Assembly: GCA_016647705.1 (NCBI GenBank)
Contig: CM028334.1
Location: 5,270,046 to 5,334,045 of the forward strand
DNA: 64,000 bases
From: Eucommia ulmoides
Lineage: Eukaryota > Streptophyta > Magnoliopsida > Garryales > Eucommiaceae
Direction of reading: 5' to 3'
Position numbers and translations under genes: made by a program. Below are positions 36,432-49,100 of this stretch, in pieces. Below the pieces are notes generated by a model. That model was not told where the DNA came from. It saw nothing but the letters and a program-made list of their open reading frames with translations, and searched no databases. The stretch's first letter is position 1. Every line of letters starts with the position of its first letter.

Positions 36432-36999
36432 TAGAAGCAGAAAGACAGTAAAACTTCATCAATTTGTAAAAGGGTAAAATTTCGACCAAATTCTAATTTT
36501 TGTTAAATTTAACTACTAACATCAAAATTTCGTAACCAGGATAATAAATTTTGGAATCGTTCATATTATAAAATTGTGTACGATAATTATTAACGGAACG
36601 AAATAAACTAAATAATATTTTTTTTTGTCAAAACATGTAGGGAATGGGAAATCGTGAAATTTAAGGCCTGCATTCCATGATTAGGTTATATTGAATAAAA
36701 TATTAATTTAGGCCCTATCACTATTAAGTTCCCAGATACCAGCGTTCCGGTAGGATGTGGCTAGTGAAAGTTTTGCAGAGCGGATAACGAGGTGAGTGTA
36801 CTGTCTTCTACATAAATATACAACTTTTATTTTTCATATAAACTGTATAAAAATTTGATTATTGAAAAATGGACGAATTTTGAACTTATGGGGATCAAGT
36901 GATTTTGGTGTTAAAAGTGGAAAAAAAAAAATCTTTGGATTTAAATCGATTTTAAAGTTAGAGGATGATTTTGTTGGTCCGACTATAACATAACTTTGA

Positions 37000-37255
37000 T
37001 CTCGTCAGGAGGGTATGTCCTGCAGGATGATTTATGACCTGTCCGGAGGATTAGTCCGGCAGGTGGTTGTTGATATTATGACATGTCCGAAGGATTAGTC
37101 CAGCAGGTGGTTGTTGATAGTATGACTTGTCTAGAGGGTTAGTCCGGCAGGTGGTTACTGATATTATAATTTGTCCGGAGGATTAGTCCGGCAGGTGGTT
37201 GTTGATATTATGACCAGTCAGGAGGATTAGCCCTGTAGGTGGTTGATTGATCCGT
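37000..37255 (+). repeat. Tandem repeat in the gypsy LTR
   Basis: About five units of 55-60 bases. Each contains a form of GTCCGGAGGATTAGTCCGGC followed by AGGTGGTTGTTGATATTATG. Such arrays are characteristic of Tekay/Del LTRs. Confidence 0.85.
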
Positions 37256-37374
37256 TTGGGATGCAAACCCTGTAAGTGGTACAATACTGTTGCAATTCCC
37301 GATCGTGAGGTTAAAACGATCCTATGGCTAGTAGGAGGGTGGTGTGGTCTATTGTAATATACGATGAACTGTTT

Positions 37375-37441
<67 letters not shown>

Positions 37442-37891
37442 GATAGGATGTTTAAAAATATTTGGATTGATTGATCTAAAATAATCGGGTTGGTTGACTT
37501 TCAAATGTTTAGATTGGATATTTTCTATATATATACTGGGTTATTTTATTTGTGATAGGGAAACTAGGTTTCCGTGCAGCATATGATTTTCATATTATTA
37601 CTTTGAAATGTATATTTAAATTCTTATATTTGATCCATACAAAATATTTTTATTATGAAGACAGTACACCGATAAAATTTTTGGTTTTAGGTACTGCGGC
37701 TAAGAGTCGGTCCCCTATTGGCACTAGGTAGAGTTCAGCGATAGTGTCGTTTGGGACTGGGCCGTCTGAGGTGAACCCGTGGGAGGTTCAATATTGTTAT
37801 TTTGCTGATATTATTTTGTTGTACATATATTCGAGGACGGATGTATCCCAGTTGGGAGGGGTTGTATGGTTTGTATGCCTGCATATGTTAT

Positions 37892-37934
<43 letters not shown>

Positions 37935-38390
37935 GTTGGTTGGTCGTTCAGGGGGTGTCATGTCGACGTCACGCCGGCCCCGGGTGACGGGTGTCCGGGG
38001 TGGGGTGTGACAATTATGGTATCAGAGCCTAGGTTATAGGTTCTGTAGACTTGCCAGTTGTCGTGTCAGTAGAGGACCATGAGATAGGAAGATGTGTCAG
38101 TCGTTTAGTCGATAGGGGACTTTGAGATAGAATGTCGGTGGGTGATTTCGACACTCGCGTGGTAGTTATTTAAGTAAATTAATTACTGTCGTTTTCTGGT
38201 TGGCCTAGTTGGTTGTTGAGTTGAATTCTATTGCAGATAGTAGGTATGGAGCGTGGAAACGAGAACTTTGGGAGTGTGGGACCTCAGAGGCAGGTGGAAC
38301 CCCCCGAGGCAAGTGGAACCCTAGGAACAGGGAGATAGAGTGCAAGGGAGCTTGGATGTTGTTGAAAGGATTTTGTAGGCTGTTACCCAG

Positions 38391-39330
38391 TTGACTGAGC
38401 AGCAGGCGAGAATAATAGAATGTCAAAATGCCCAAACTGATACTGCTACGTCCCAGGCAGTACTTCTGAAAAGGTTCAATGAGTTATATCCTCCGATTTT
38501 CATAGGAACGGCGGGTCCAGCTGATGCTAAGAATTGGTTTAAAGACGTGGGACATGTATTCGAGGCTATGGGAATTACTGGCGATAGCCGGGTGCCTCTT
38601 GCCACATTCCAACTGAAAGAAGAAGCCGAACACTGGTGGGAAGAGATGAAGAGATTGATTGTAGTTTCTGGCGAGGAACTCACTTGGGATCGTTTTGTTG
38701 CGGTGTTCAATGAGAAGTATTATCCTGAGTCTTACTAATTCCAGATGGAAGAAGAATTTATAGTTCTGAAGTAGGGGGAAGCTGACCGTTCAGCAGTATG
38801 AAGTTAGATTTGATGTTTTGTCCCGTTTTGCCCCGAATCTGGTGAAAACAGAAGAGATGAAATGCAGACGATTCCAAAAGGGACTTCATTTGGAGATTAT
38901 TTCTAGGTTAACAAGCAGACAGATTAAGAGTTATGCCAAGCTGGTGAATACGGCAAAATTAGTAGAAAGGGACGTTCAGGAAGCTGCCGAGAGCCGAGAG
39001 CAGTACAAAAAGAGCAGATTTGAGTCACCCAACAGATATACAGGTGACACTTCTCGAGGGGCGATACCTCGACCGCCAGTTGCTTGGGCCCCATCATTTG
39101 GCCAATCCATTAGGAGCCGTGGTCCCTGGCAGTCATACTCCGGGCGACAGTAGAGTGTATCTTAACCGAGTGTCAGCTATCAAGCGCTAAGGAAGAATCA
39201 GCCGTTTAATCGAGCTGGGGTATTTATATACTATCAATGTGGATCACCGGATCTTTTTATCAGAGACTATCGTATGGCGAGTCCCGTATGTTTCCGTTGT
39301 CATGAGTCGGGTCATATAGCGCCGAACTAT
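38391..39330 (+). pseudogene. Gypsy gag with zinc knuckles, broken
   Basis: A chromovirus-type gag: FNELYPPIFIGTAGPADAKN and AEHWWEEMKR are family hallmarks in the first frame (38391-38738). A second frame (38818-39153) carries the C-terminal gag helix region (RFQKGLHLEI). Two knuckles follow near 39230 and 39290; the second (CFRCHESGHIAPNY) has lost its last cysteine. Stops lie between the frames, so no intact Gag can be made. Confidence 0.85.
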
Positions 39331-39486
39331 CCGAAATCTACTGCTACATCTGTACCTTCCGCGAACAGTGTTGGTAGTGCTGGTCCTAACATTGTCCAGG
39401 GGCGTGGTAGAGGATTTGCTAGTACACCTCCGACGTGAGGCCGCGTATTTGCTACTACTCGATAGGATGCCCAAGCTACTCCAGGC

Positions 39487-40820
39487 ATGGTCACAGGTAT
39501 CATATCTTTATATGATAGAGTTGCACGTGTACTTATTGATCTCGGTTCTACTCATTCATTTGTTTTGGCAACCTTCATGATGCATGTAGGAAAGTTTTCC
39601 ATTTCTTTATCATATCGTATTGTTATTTCTACTCTGGTGGGTAAGTCAGTATGGATAAATAATGTGTATAAAGACAGTCCGCTTCGGATTAGTGATAGGG
39701 AATTATTGGCGGATCTATTACCCCTAGTATTCACGATTTTAATGTGATACTGAGTCTGGATTTGCTATCGAGATATCATGCCACGATGGATTATTTCAAA
39801 AAGAAAATTATCTTTCGAATCTCAGGCGAGCTGGAGTTTGTATTTTTGGGGGACAGAATTATCACTACTGTCAGTTTGATTTCAGCCCTAGAAACCAGAA
39901 AATTATAAAAGAAAGGATGTCAAGGATACCTCGCGCACGTGATTGACACCAGTCAGAAAGAAGTTTAGGTAGCGGTTATTCCAGTGGTCAGAGATTTTTC
40001 TGACGCATTTCCAGAAGAATTGTCAGGATTGCTAGTTGATAGGGAGATGGAATTCATGATCGAGTTACTTCCAAGAACTGCTCCTATATTGATTCCACCC
40101 TATCGTATGGCACCTATCGAGTTGAAGGAATTGAAGGTACAGTTGCAAGATTTATTAGATCGTGGGTTTATCAGACCTAGTGTTTTTCCATGGGGAGCCC
40201 CAATGTTGTTTGTGAAGAAGAATGATGGCACGTTGAGAATGTGTATGGACTATCGGCAGCTGAATAGGGTGACGGTTCGTAACAAATATCCGTTGTCTAG
40301 AATTGATGATTTGTTCAACCAGCTATAGAAGATTAAAGTATTTTCCAAGATAGATCTTCGATTGGGATATCACCAATTGAAAGCCAAAGACAATGACGTG
40401 GCAAAAATAACGTTCCGTACGAGATATGGACATTATGAATTTCTGGTTATGCTATTCGGATTGACAAATGCCCCTATTGCTTTTATGGACTTGATGAAAC
40501 AGATCTTCCAACCTTATCTAGATCAATTTATTATCGTGTTCATTGACGATATATTGATTTATTCCCAAAATAGAGAAGAGCATGCAGAGCATCTCTAGAT
40601 TGTGTTGCAGACGTTGCGGGAGAAGCAATTGTATGCGAAACTCAGCAAATGTGAATTTTGGTTGGATCGAGTGGCATTTTTGGGGAATGTTATCTCAGGA
40701 AATGGTATTCAAGTGGACCCAAAGAAAGTTGAAGTTGTTGTCCAATGGGAAAGACTGAAAGATGTGACTGAAGGTCGAAGCCTTTTAGGATTGGCGGATT
40801 ACTTTCGATGGTTTGTGTAG
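39487..40820 (+). pseudogene. Gypsy pol: protease and partial reverse transcriptase
   Basis: The aspartic protease site is DLGSTHSF (about 39540), where the usual Ser/Thr after Asp is Leu. Reverse transcriptase starts with [13 protein letters not shown] and [10 protein letters not shown]. It holds [22 protein letters not shown], the catalytic [10 protein letters not shown] and KCEFWLDRVAFLG, and then ends at YFRWFV* (40820). Stops interrupt it after DDLFNQL and after HAEHL. The part downstream of the thumb region is absent. Confidence 0.88.
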
Positions 40821-40835
40821 GAATTTTCTGTTATA

Positions 40836-41276
40836 GCCTAAGAAATTTTGTGATGTAATTGTTTCAGGGATAATATGTAACCCAAGTAGGAAATTATTAG
40901 GAAATTTTATTTTCTAATCTGATTTTGGGTAACATATTATTAATACAATTATGGAACCTTAATCACACTATATAAATAGATGATACTAGGGTTATAGTCC
41001 CCAATATACCAAATCGTCTTAATGACTTACTTCTCTCCCATCTAGAAGTGAATCGCAAATCCTATTAAGGAACTCCGAAGATTTAGTTGAGAAAGATTAC
41101 GTACCCGCTCTATCCATGTTCTTCTCATGATCGATTGTCACAGGATTTCGCATCAGACGTCAATTGATCGTAATAGATCCAAGTATTTAATTTGCGTGTA
41201 CATTGGAACTCTTGGTGATTTGACATATTGATTAAGGTATTATAGATTTAGATCTATAGGGATTCAAATCCCAACA
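40836..41276 (+). mobile_element. Second copy of the copia 3' end and LTR, internally deleted
   Basis: 40836-40894 matches the sequence before the copia 3' LTR (34190-34247). The LTR (40895-41276, 382 bases) lacks about 130 bases after AATACAATTATG. Its end CCCAACA and the next five bases CATGT match the 5' target duplication of the main element better than copy A does. It joins directly onto the broken end of the gypsy element. Confidence 0.85.
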
Positions 41277-41705
41277 CATGTCTCTCTTTGCTTAGAAAGA
41301 TAGATCATACCTTGCATATTCATATGCATGTCCTACTATACCCCATGAATAACTTTGAAATCTCATGGTTAGAAAACAACACTTAATATTATTAAAGTAT
41401 AACAATCCAAACATGTAACCTACAGTATCTCAAATCAAAAGATGACAAATATAATCACACCTCAAACATCCTATTTTGATATTGTGTAAAATTATATCAT
41501 GTATAATATCAAGGATGATCACATTCGATCCCTTATTACATTAGTAAGTCCCATTATGGTTGTTTTAGTGTCTCATACTAATAAGTTGAGACTCATTATT
41601 TTCAAAGTGAAAACAACAAAATAAGATAGCCTAAATTGTTGAATACCATTTTTCAACAATCTAATATCAACTTTGGTCTCCATTTTTTAATCATATTAAA
41701 GAGGA
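41277..41705. repeat. Copia downstream flank, copy B
   Basis: Matches 34759-35197 throughout and then continues into sequence not shared with copy A. It represents the uninterrupted version of the site where the gypsy element entered copy A. Confidence 0.85.
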
Positions 41706-41879
41706 TAGACATTTCAACTTAATATCCAAGGTATACAACGATAACGATATAATTAAAGATTAATATCAAAAATACATTTTATTAATACTTGAAATTGAAA
41801 TATTTTATAAATACAAGGCATAAATGTAATATTACAAGATTGACTATAAACTTACATCCAACAGTACAAATCTTGCTTC

Positions 41880-42125
41880 CATTGCAAGAGATCTTTTATT
41901 TTCTATTCCGTGTTCCTTAAATATAGTTTCTATTAATAACTAATTTTAACTTCTGTTATTTTAGGAATTGGTTTAGAACAAATCCCATCAAATAAATCGA
42001 TCGATGAACAATTTAAAAATGAATTTTGTATTTTTTTTTCCTTAGAAAAGCGATAAAACATATCCATTTTGTATATTTTTTGTTTTAAAATTTTGCAAGT
42101 GCATTGATTTCCACACAATTGTGCA
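41880..42125. repeat. Further copy of the 21.8 kb dispersed repeat
   Basis: Shares TTCTATTCCGTGTTCCTTAA, GTTATTTTAGGAATTGGTTT, TTTGTATATTTTTTGTTTTA and TGATTTCCACACA with 21838-22590. Confidence 0.6.
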
Positions 42126-42954
42126 ATAAATTACAAATTTTCATGTCGCGTGGATTTCAAAATATATGAAACAAGAAGACATGTTAAGCGTCCTTAAGTA
42201 AATTATTGTTTTATTTCCTAAACATATGAAATATGAAAACATGTTTTGTCACATCTTAAATTAATTGTTGTTTTATGACAATTTTGAACACGACGATGAC
42301 ATTATCTATTTGCATAACATTATCAATGATCCTGTTGTATTCCTAGAAAAAAAAAACAAACAAACATACACATTAGAAATTGATAAAAACACACCCTAGA
42401 TTTGGATAAAAGGATTAAATTTAAAAAAAAAAAAAAAAAAAACCCTCATTCATTCTTAAATAATTTGTTGTTTTATGTTGTGTTAAAGTTCACATTGTAG
42501 ATTTCAACCTCAAAATACTATTTAAAGAAAAAAAACTATTATTTACTTACATCCTTCTGTTAATAAATCTCTCTCGTGGTTGAAAAATAATAACAAAACA
42601 TTAATTACTTAGCAAAAAAATATTCAATTTACACAATTTAATATTCGGGTCTTGATATCTAAAATCATCGGTGATAGTACGCAACGTCTTGAACCTAGAC
42701 TTCTCTAGAAAAATGAAAAACTTGCTTATAAAAAAGAACTTTATTTTTTCTAAACAGTAATCCTGAAAATTTGTATTAACATATCAAAATATCAAATGTT
42801 GAGAAAATATACATGATTTTCAAAATTAATTGTATTTTTGACTTTATAAAATAATTGAAGATTTTCTGGGACATCCGAAAATTTACATTTTAAAAAAGAT
42901 TAAAATTATGGATTATGGGTTATTAGGTAGGATATATATTATTTTATTTTTTTT
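42126..42954. other. HDA6 upstream region, no other gene
   Basis: AT-rich with a poly-A run at 42421-42441. No coding. It probably includes the distal HDA6 promoter. Confidence 0.5.
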
Positions 42955-42964
42955 CTATAAATAA
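42955..42964 (+). promoter_or_regulatory. Likely TATA box of the HDA6 gene
   Basis: CTATAAATAA lies about 165 bases before the HDA6 ATG, which would allow a 5' UTR of roughly 130 bases. The sequence between it and the ATG turns abruptly GC-rich, as expected for leader plus first exon. No cDNA evidence is available here. Confidence 0.45.
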
Positions 42965-43128
42965 TAGAATTTTGGCTGATGCAAAAGTTTTTTCAACAAA
43001 TACTTGATTGCAACTCGGCAGTTAAAGCACCGCGACGGCAACACCAACACCGCCGCGAACTCCTCCTCCGTAGAGAAAAAGCGCGGCGGCGAGTGAGAGC
43101 GTAAAGCGAATCCCCGTTAACGTTAGTG

Positions 43129-46100
43129 ATGGATGAGAAGTCTCTAGGCGGCGCATCGCTCCCATCCGGCCCGGACGGCAAGAAGCGCCGGGTAACCTAC
43201 TTCTACGAGCCGACAATCGGCGACTACTACTACGGCCAGGGCCACCCTATGAAGCCCCACCGCATCCGTATGGCCCACAACCTCATCGTCCACTACTCTC
43301 TCCACCGTCGCATGGAGATCAACCGCCCTTTCCCCGCCGGGGCCGACGACATTCGCCGCTTCCACTCCGACGACTATGTCGACTTCCTCGCCTCCGTCGC
43401 GCCCGACGCCGTCCCCGACCACACTCACACTCGCCAGCTCAGGCGCTTCAACGTTGGCGAGGACTGTCCTGTGTTCGATGGACTCTTTGGCTTCTGTCAG
43501 GCCTCTGCCGGTGGATCTATTGGCGCTGCCGTGAAGCTCAACCGGCAAGACGCGGATATAGCTGTGAATTGGGCCGGTGGATTGCACCATGCGAAGAAGA
43601 GTGAGGCGTCTGGCTTTTGTTACGTCAACGATATTGTTCTAGGTATACTTGAGCTTCTCAAGGTTCACAGGGTATTTCTCTCTCTCCCTCCCCCCTCCCT
43701 CTCACTCATATATATGTATATGAGTGTATATATTACGAATTGCTTTCAGCTCTGTGGTTATTCAAGTTTAATGCTGCTGAAATTTGCGTGGAAACTTAGG
43801 GTTAGAACAAAATTAGAGATAGGGATTAGCAGCACTCCGTAATGGTATAGGGTGAGCAACTGCCATAACTTGGCCTTTGTTTCAAGCATGCTTACACTCT
43901 AGATGGATCACAGGCTTCACTAACATACAAGAGGAAATTGAAAAAATGCAAATTCAAATTGGGAATGATAGTGTAAATCAACAAAGAAAGCCTAAGCCTA
44001 AGCCTAAAGAATGTGATTAATTAGAGTTGAAATAAATGAGGATTCAATCGGAAATTTTAATGCTAATGAGCTTAGGAAGTCAAGACACATCAGCAAATTC
44101 GATCATACTGTGGTGATTGAAGAATTCCAAAAGAGTCATTCTGTGTATCCAATGCTATGCTCTCCCCTATATCCATTTTTGCTGTTGATGTTAATTGTTC
44201 CGTGTTCTGTAATTTATTGACAAAAGTGGCTTTTATATTATAAAACCATTTTTTTTTTTGTTTTCCATACATTCTGTTTGTTAATGTGCACTTCTTAACA
44301 ACTATGAAATTCATCATTTAAAACGTGGATTTGTATCAATCTTCTGGTGCTGTTTTTGTTGGGCATAGTTTTGCCCTATTTGCACCTATAGTAGACTTTA
44401 CATCATCATCGAGTCTTGCGGGTTTTCTTATTCTGTTGAGCAAGCTGCTAAATCTTTTGTTGGGTGTATTTTCATTTTTTAATCTAAATTAATAGATAGT
44501 TTTCTTCTTATTTTTTGGTGGATTCAATAACTTCTCTTTGGATTCTCTCTCTCTCTCTCTTTTTGTGGCCAACTTTTGCAATTTTTTACCCTTTCTCACA
44601 TTACTTGGCTAATATCACACCCTTATTTTGCATAACTTTGGTAAAAAGGAATTTACTCTCTTTGCACTTTGCTTATTCACTATAATATTATCACTCAATT
44701 TACTTATGGAATTACAGAAGCAAGAGCTTGATCAAGACAACAACAATAATATTACAATGTGATTACTTCCTTATCTGATTAGTAAAATTTTTCTGGGCAG
44801 CGTGTACTTTATGTAGATATTGACATCCACCATGGAGATGGTGTTGAGGAGGCATTTTTCACAACCGATAGAGTCATGACCGTGTCTTTCCATAAATTTG
44901 GGGATTTCTTTCCTGGGACTGGGCACTTGAAAGACATTGGGGCTGGTCAGGGGAAGTACTATGCCCTAAATGTCCCATTAAATGATGGAATGGACGATGA
45001 GAGCTTCCGTAGTCTATTTAGACCCATTGTCCAAAAAGTGATGGAGGTTTACCAGCCAGATGCAGTTGTTCTCCAATGTGGGGCAGATTCATTGGCCGGT
45101 GATAGGTTGGGGTGCTTCAATTTGTCTGTGAAAGGACATGCGGATTGTCTTCGATTTCTTAGATCTTTCAACGTCCCACTAATGGTTTTGGGCGGGGGAG
45201 GTTATACTATTCGGAATGTAGCTCGTTGCTGGTGCTATGAGGTCTCTCTCTCTCTCTCTCTCTCTCTCTTTTCTTGAGTTCAATTGGACTACTTACTAAA
45301 AGTTACGTTCTGGTGTGTTTGGGTGAAGGATGTTGGGATTTGATTTTGATGAAGGATTTCAAAAATTCGGAAGTTATATTGAATCCCACATCACTTGTAT
45401 TACTTGATCCAAAGCTATATATAAAGCCTAGGGTAATCCTCCTCTTACAAGGCGTCCGAGAGTGAGTGAGGCCCATTGGATTTCGACATGGTATCAAAAC
45501 CAGACTTTTGTCTGATGTTGGGTTTGCCTACAGAAAGGGATATGTAAAATTTCTTGAAATCTTGAAATGGAATTTAAGAGGGGTAAAATGACGTCTCCAG
45601 ATACCTCCTAAATAAGTGTCTTTTGTAAATCCTTCTGAATGAGGTATACCTCGACATCTCGAGGATCAAGGTGAAATTACATCAAATGATGGGCTTTTAT
45701 AATTCAAAGTTTCAACATGGAATCATCCGTAAATTCCATGAATCTATCAAATTTCTTATCCAAAGGCGCACTTATTTTTTATTTTATTTTTGAGGTCTGA
45801 TAAAGCCTTTTTGTGTTGCACTTTTGCAGACAGCAGTTGCAGTTGGGGTTGAACCTGATAACAAATTGCCTTACAATGAATACTATGAGTACTTCGGCCC
45901 GGATTACACTCTCCACGTTGAGCCAAGTCCAATGGAGAACCAGAATTCACCTAAAGATATGGAGAAAATAAGGTGACCTAAGATCTCTCACACCTTGACA
46001 CAGTTCTAAACATTTCAATGCCAATGATTCTAAAACCATTGCACTGATTCACATATTGGTGTGGATAACATCTAAAAGTCTGTTTTATGGAAAGTGGCAT

Positions 46101-49100
46101 ATCTACTAAGGGCCTAATAAAACTGAAAATTAAGTGCTGAGAATTGATAAGTAATGAATTTTATGTTCTGAATTGATTAAATAATTTTATTTTAAATATT
46201 TTCGATTTGAATAAATATGTATATTTAGAATTTTTGACTTTTAAAAGTTTCCTTACAACTTCATTTCTCAAAAATTCTCTCTTCAATTTTCTCTCTCATT
46301 ATTTTTCTATTAATGATTTTTCACAATTTTTCTCTATATTTCCCAATGGAATTTAATGATATTTGTATTGATGAAAATTGTGTAATTTTCATTGATAAGA
46401 GATAATTGATAGGTCATGTGTACATCACTTAACTGTGCCTATTTTTAAGTGATATTTAATACGTTAAGTGATCGGTTTACTTTTTTATTAAACATAATTA
46501 ATTAAATAAGTATTTAATACCATTGATGTCAAATTTTGGTCGACACCAACAGTATGGCCTGATCAGCCTTGTGAGATCTTAAGGAGCTCTGGGATGGAGG
46601 TTCCTGACCTGAGTAGCTTCTTATCCGTGGAGAAACCTTTGGCCAGGAAAGGGAAGACCGACTCCAGGAAGGGGTTGGGAGCCTTTCAAACCGGGAAGAG
46701 GGGAAGCAGAATGCTCGGTGATCCCTGAAGAGATGAACCAGCAATTTGAATTTGAGCAGTTCCGGGAAGAATCAACCCCTGGAAACCTGCATGAAGGACT
46801 TGCCGGGGTTTTCCCGGCGTGTCCCCTCCGGCGTGAGAATCAGCGTATGGGGGGAAAAATAAATAATGGAATTTCCGAGAAGAGCGGAGTAAGAGTAATG
46901 AGCCAAATTCACGTACCTATGCTCTCTTTTTTATAGGCAAAGTGGTGGTTAGTTTAGGAGCTAAGTAAGGGTTTAATATCCCCTCAATGATCACATCATG
47001 GTGGCCACTTGGTTTGTAGCCAATGGAGGTATGACAAGGGGCTTTTGTTTTAGCCATATTTAGAAGGTATTGGGAGATATTTTGATTGGGGAAGAGAGCC
47101 ATAATGATGATTATGGATATTTTGGGACAATGTGGGATATTTTGGGGTAATCAAAAGGTGGAAAATCGAGCTAGCTTGGGGACAAACGGAGAAGAACATT
47201 GCCTTGCTGCGGCCGGGATGAGGAGGTGAGTCATTGCCTTTCCTGGACGGACGGAGACGGGAAGGGGGAGGGGGGGCAGGGGGGCCGTTGCACCGATGGA
47301 GAACACCGAGATGGGGAGTGGTTGCCCATTCCGGCGATGACTTGCGGATCGCCCCATGCAGCGTCGAGCCCTTTGAGGCGATTAGTATTGCTGAGGAGAC
47401 TTCCCTTCTCGGTATATTTCTTACATTTAAGCTTCTGGTGCGCTTTGAACTTCGGATTTTGTAGGGAATCGAGCACACGTGGCGGCCTTTGATTGGGTGC
47501 ATTAGAGTGACCATTTTCACACTCATCAAATATGTTCAGTTTTAAGTGATAAATTGTGTTATCAAACAAGTGTTGAATTGACTTTTTTTTTTTTTTTTTT
47601 TTATGAACTTTGTTGAATCCCACATCGTTAGGCCCATTGGGTTTCTACATGGTATCATAACCAAGCCTCATGTCTGATGTTGGGTGTGTTGAATCCCACA
47701 TCGATGTTAAGCCCTCTCCCGATATTTCTGCACACTGGTTTGTCAAAAAAGTCCACCATGCGCGTGAGGGGGCGTGTTGAATCCCACATCGATGTTGGGC
47801 CCTTCGCCCAATATTCGTTCGCAGTGGTTTATCAAAAGTCCATTGTAGAGAAATATTAGGGTTAAATACACCAATGTTGTTGAAGTTTGGGTATAATGTC
47901 ATCTTGGTCCTTGATGTTCCATTTTTTTAATCAAGTACCTAAAGTTGTGAAATCGTTCTAATTACAAAATAGTATAATTTTCTCAATATGTTGGCATTGT
48001 AGGAACTTGCTGCTTGAGCAACTTTGCAGATTACCAAATGCACCCAGCGTACAATTTCAAGCGGCACCACCTATTACACAAGTTCCGGTAGAGGTCGGTA
48101 ACTTTTTTTACTTCACATTTTCATCCCCCCCCTTTTTTTTTTTCCAATTTTTATTTGTTCTGATTCCATGTGATAATTTCTGGATATAGGCTGAACCCAA
48201 TATGGACCGAAGACCAAAGCGAAGGATATGGAATGGTGAATCTGATGAGTCTGATGCTGAAGAAGATGAGAAGCCTCGACGTCGAAACTTTAGCCCCACC
48301 AATCAGCCTAAGACTAATTCGGACACCAAGTAAGTCTCAAGATTCTCATGTTAATTTTGTTTCGGGTTTTGGTTCCCAGTTCTGAGAACAACCCTGTTTT
48401 GTTTATTTAAATCTGGAGGTAGAATAGAAACAGATATTTTCATTGTTCCCATATTTCTGTTTCTGTTCTCAATTTTCTTTGGAACAGTAACAGTAAACTG
48501 ATGGGGCTCTTCACAGATCACAAGAACTGGAGATCAAATTCAATCTACTGATAATATTACCATTTATCCTATACGGATAAACTTTAGTTATGGGAAATTA
48601 GATTTTCGGTCCCTAAAGTATGAAGCGGGTGTCTATTTGGACCCTGAGGTTTGTTAAATTGCACATTTAATCTCTCAAGTTTCACATTTGTTTCAATCCC
48701 GTAAAATTAAAAATATTAATAATTTTGGATGGACGATGAGTTATGCTCAAGACATGGTCTTTTACTGGGGATTTTTTTCCTTTATCATTCCACTAAACCT
48801 AAGATATTTTTCTCTAATAATGATTCAGGTTTCTCTCTCTCATTTTTTAGACGGATTGTTGTTAGGGAAAAAAAGACTCAGGTTTAGTTGAGTGATGAAA
48901 TGACAAAAATATCTCCCATTAAAAGACCATGTCTTGAACACAATTCATTTTTCATCCAAAATTATTAACGTTTTTTATTTTGCAGAATTGAAACAAATGT
49001 GAAACTTGTTGAACAAAATGTGCAATTTGGCTAACCTTAGTGTCCATATGGACACTGACCCCATAATTTAAAAAAGGGGTAGCTCAGTTCACGAAAGCTC

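Larger units (their letters stand above)
35198..38012 (+). repeat. 2.8 kb gypsy LTR
   Basis: It contains, in order, a poly-A run (35645-35684), GT-rich stretches, an array of palindromic CGCCnnGGCGGTG words (36225-36431), a tandem array built on GTCCGGAGGATTAGTCCGGC (37000-37250), an (AT)n run (37376-37437) and a (GT)n run (37897-37927). The region from TGTAAGACC to the ATTAATTTAGGCCCTA segment (36719) is homologous, with divergence, to the minus-strand LTR at 23753-25507. Open frames inside it are low-complexity. Confidence 0.8.
35198..40820 (+). mobile_element. Ty3-gypsy (Tekay/Del-like chromovirus) retrotransposon, 3'-truncated
   Basis: A long 5' LTR (35198-38012) starts TGTAAGACCC and ends TGTGACA. 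The primer-binding site TGGTATCAGAGCC is at 38017. Gag, zinc knuckles, protease and the first part of reverse transcriptase follow, then the element stops at about 40820. RNase H, integrase, chromodomain and 3' LTR are missing. The coding part carries stops. It lies between the two copies of the copia flank. Confidence 0.9.

Noticed and set aside
37744-38010. 88-codon frame before the gypsy primer site
   Set aside because: Encoded largely by the (GT)n run inside the LTR.
43144-43590. Long minus-strand frame opposite HDA6 exon 1
   Set aside because: Shadow of GC-rich coding sequence; the plus strand encodes a clear deacetylase.
47617-47791. Possible snRNA genes from three upstream-element matches
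   Set aside because: No TATA box at the required spacing and no snRNA-like sequence; the words are LTR starts.
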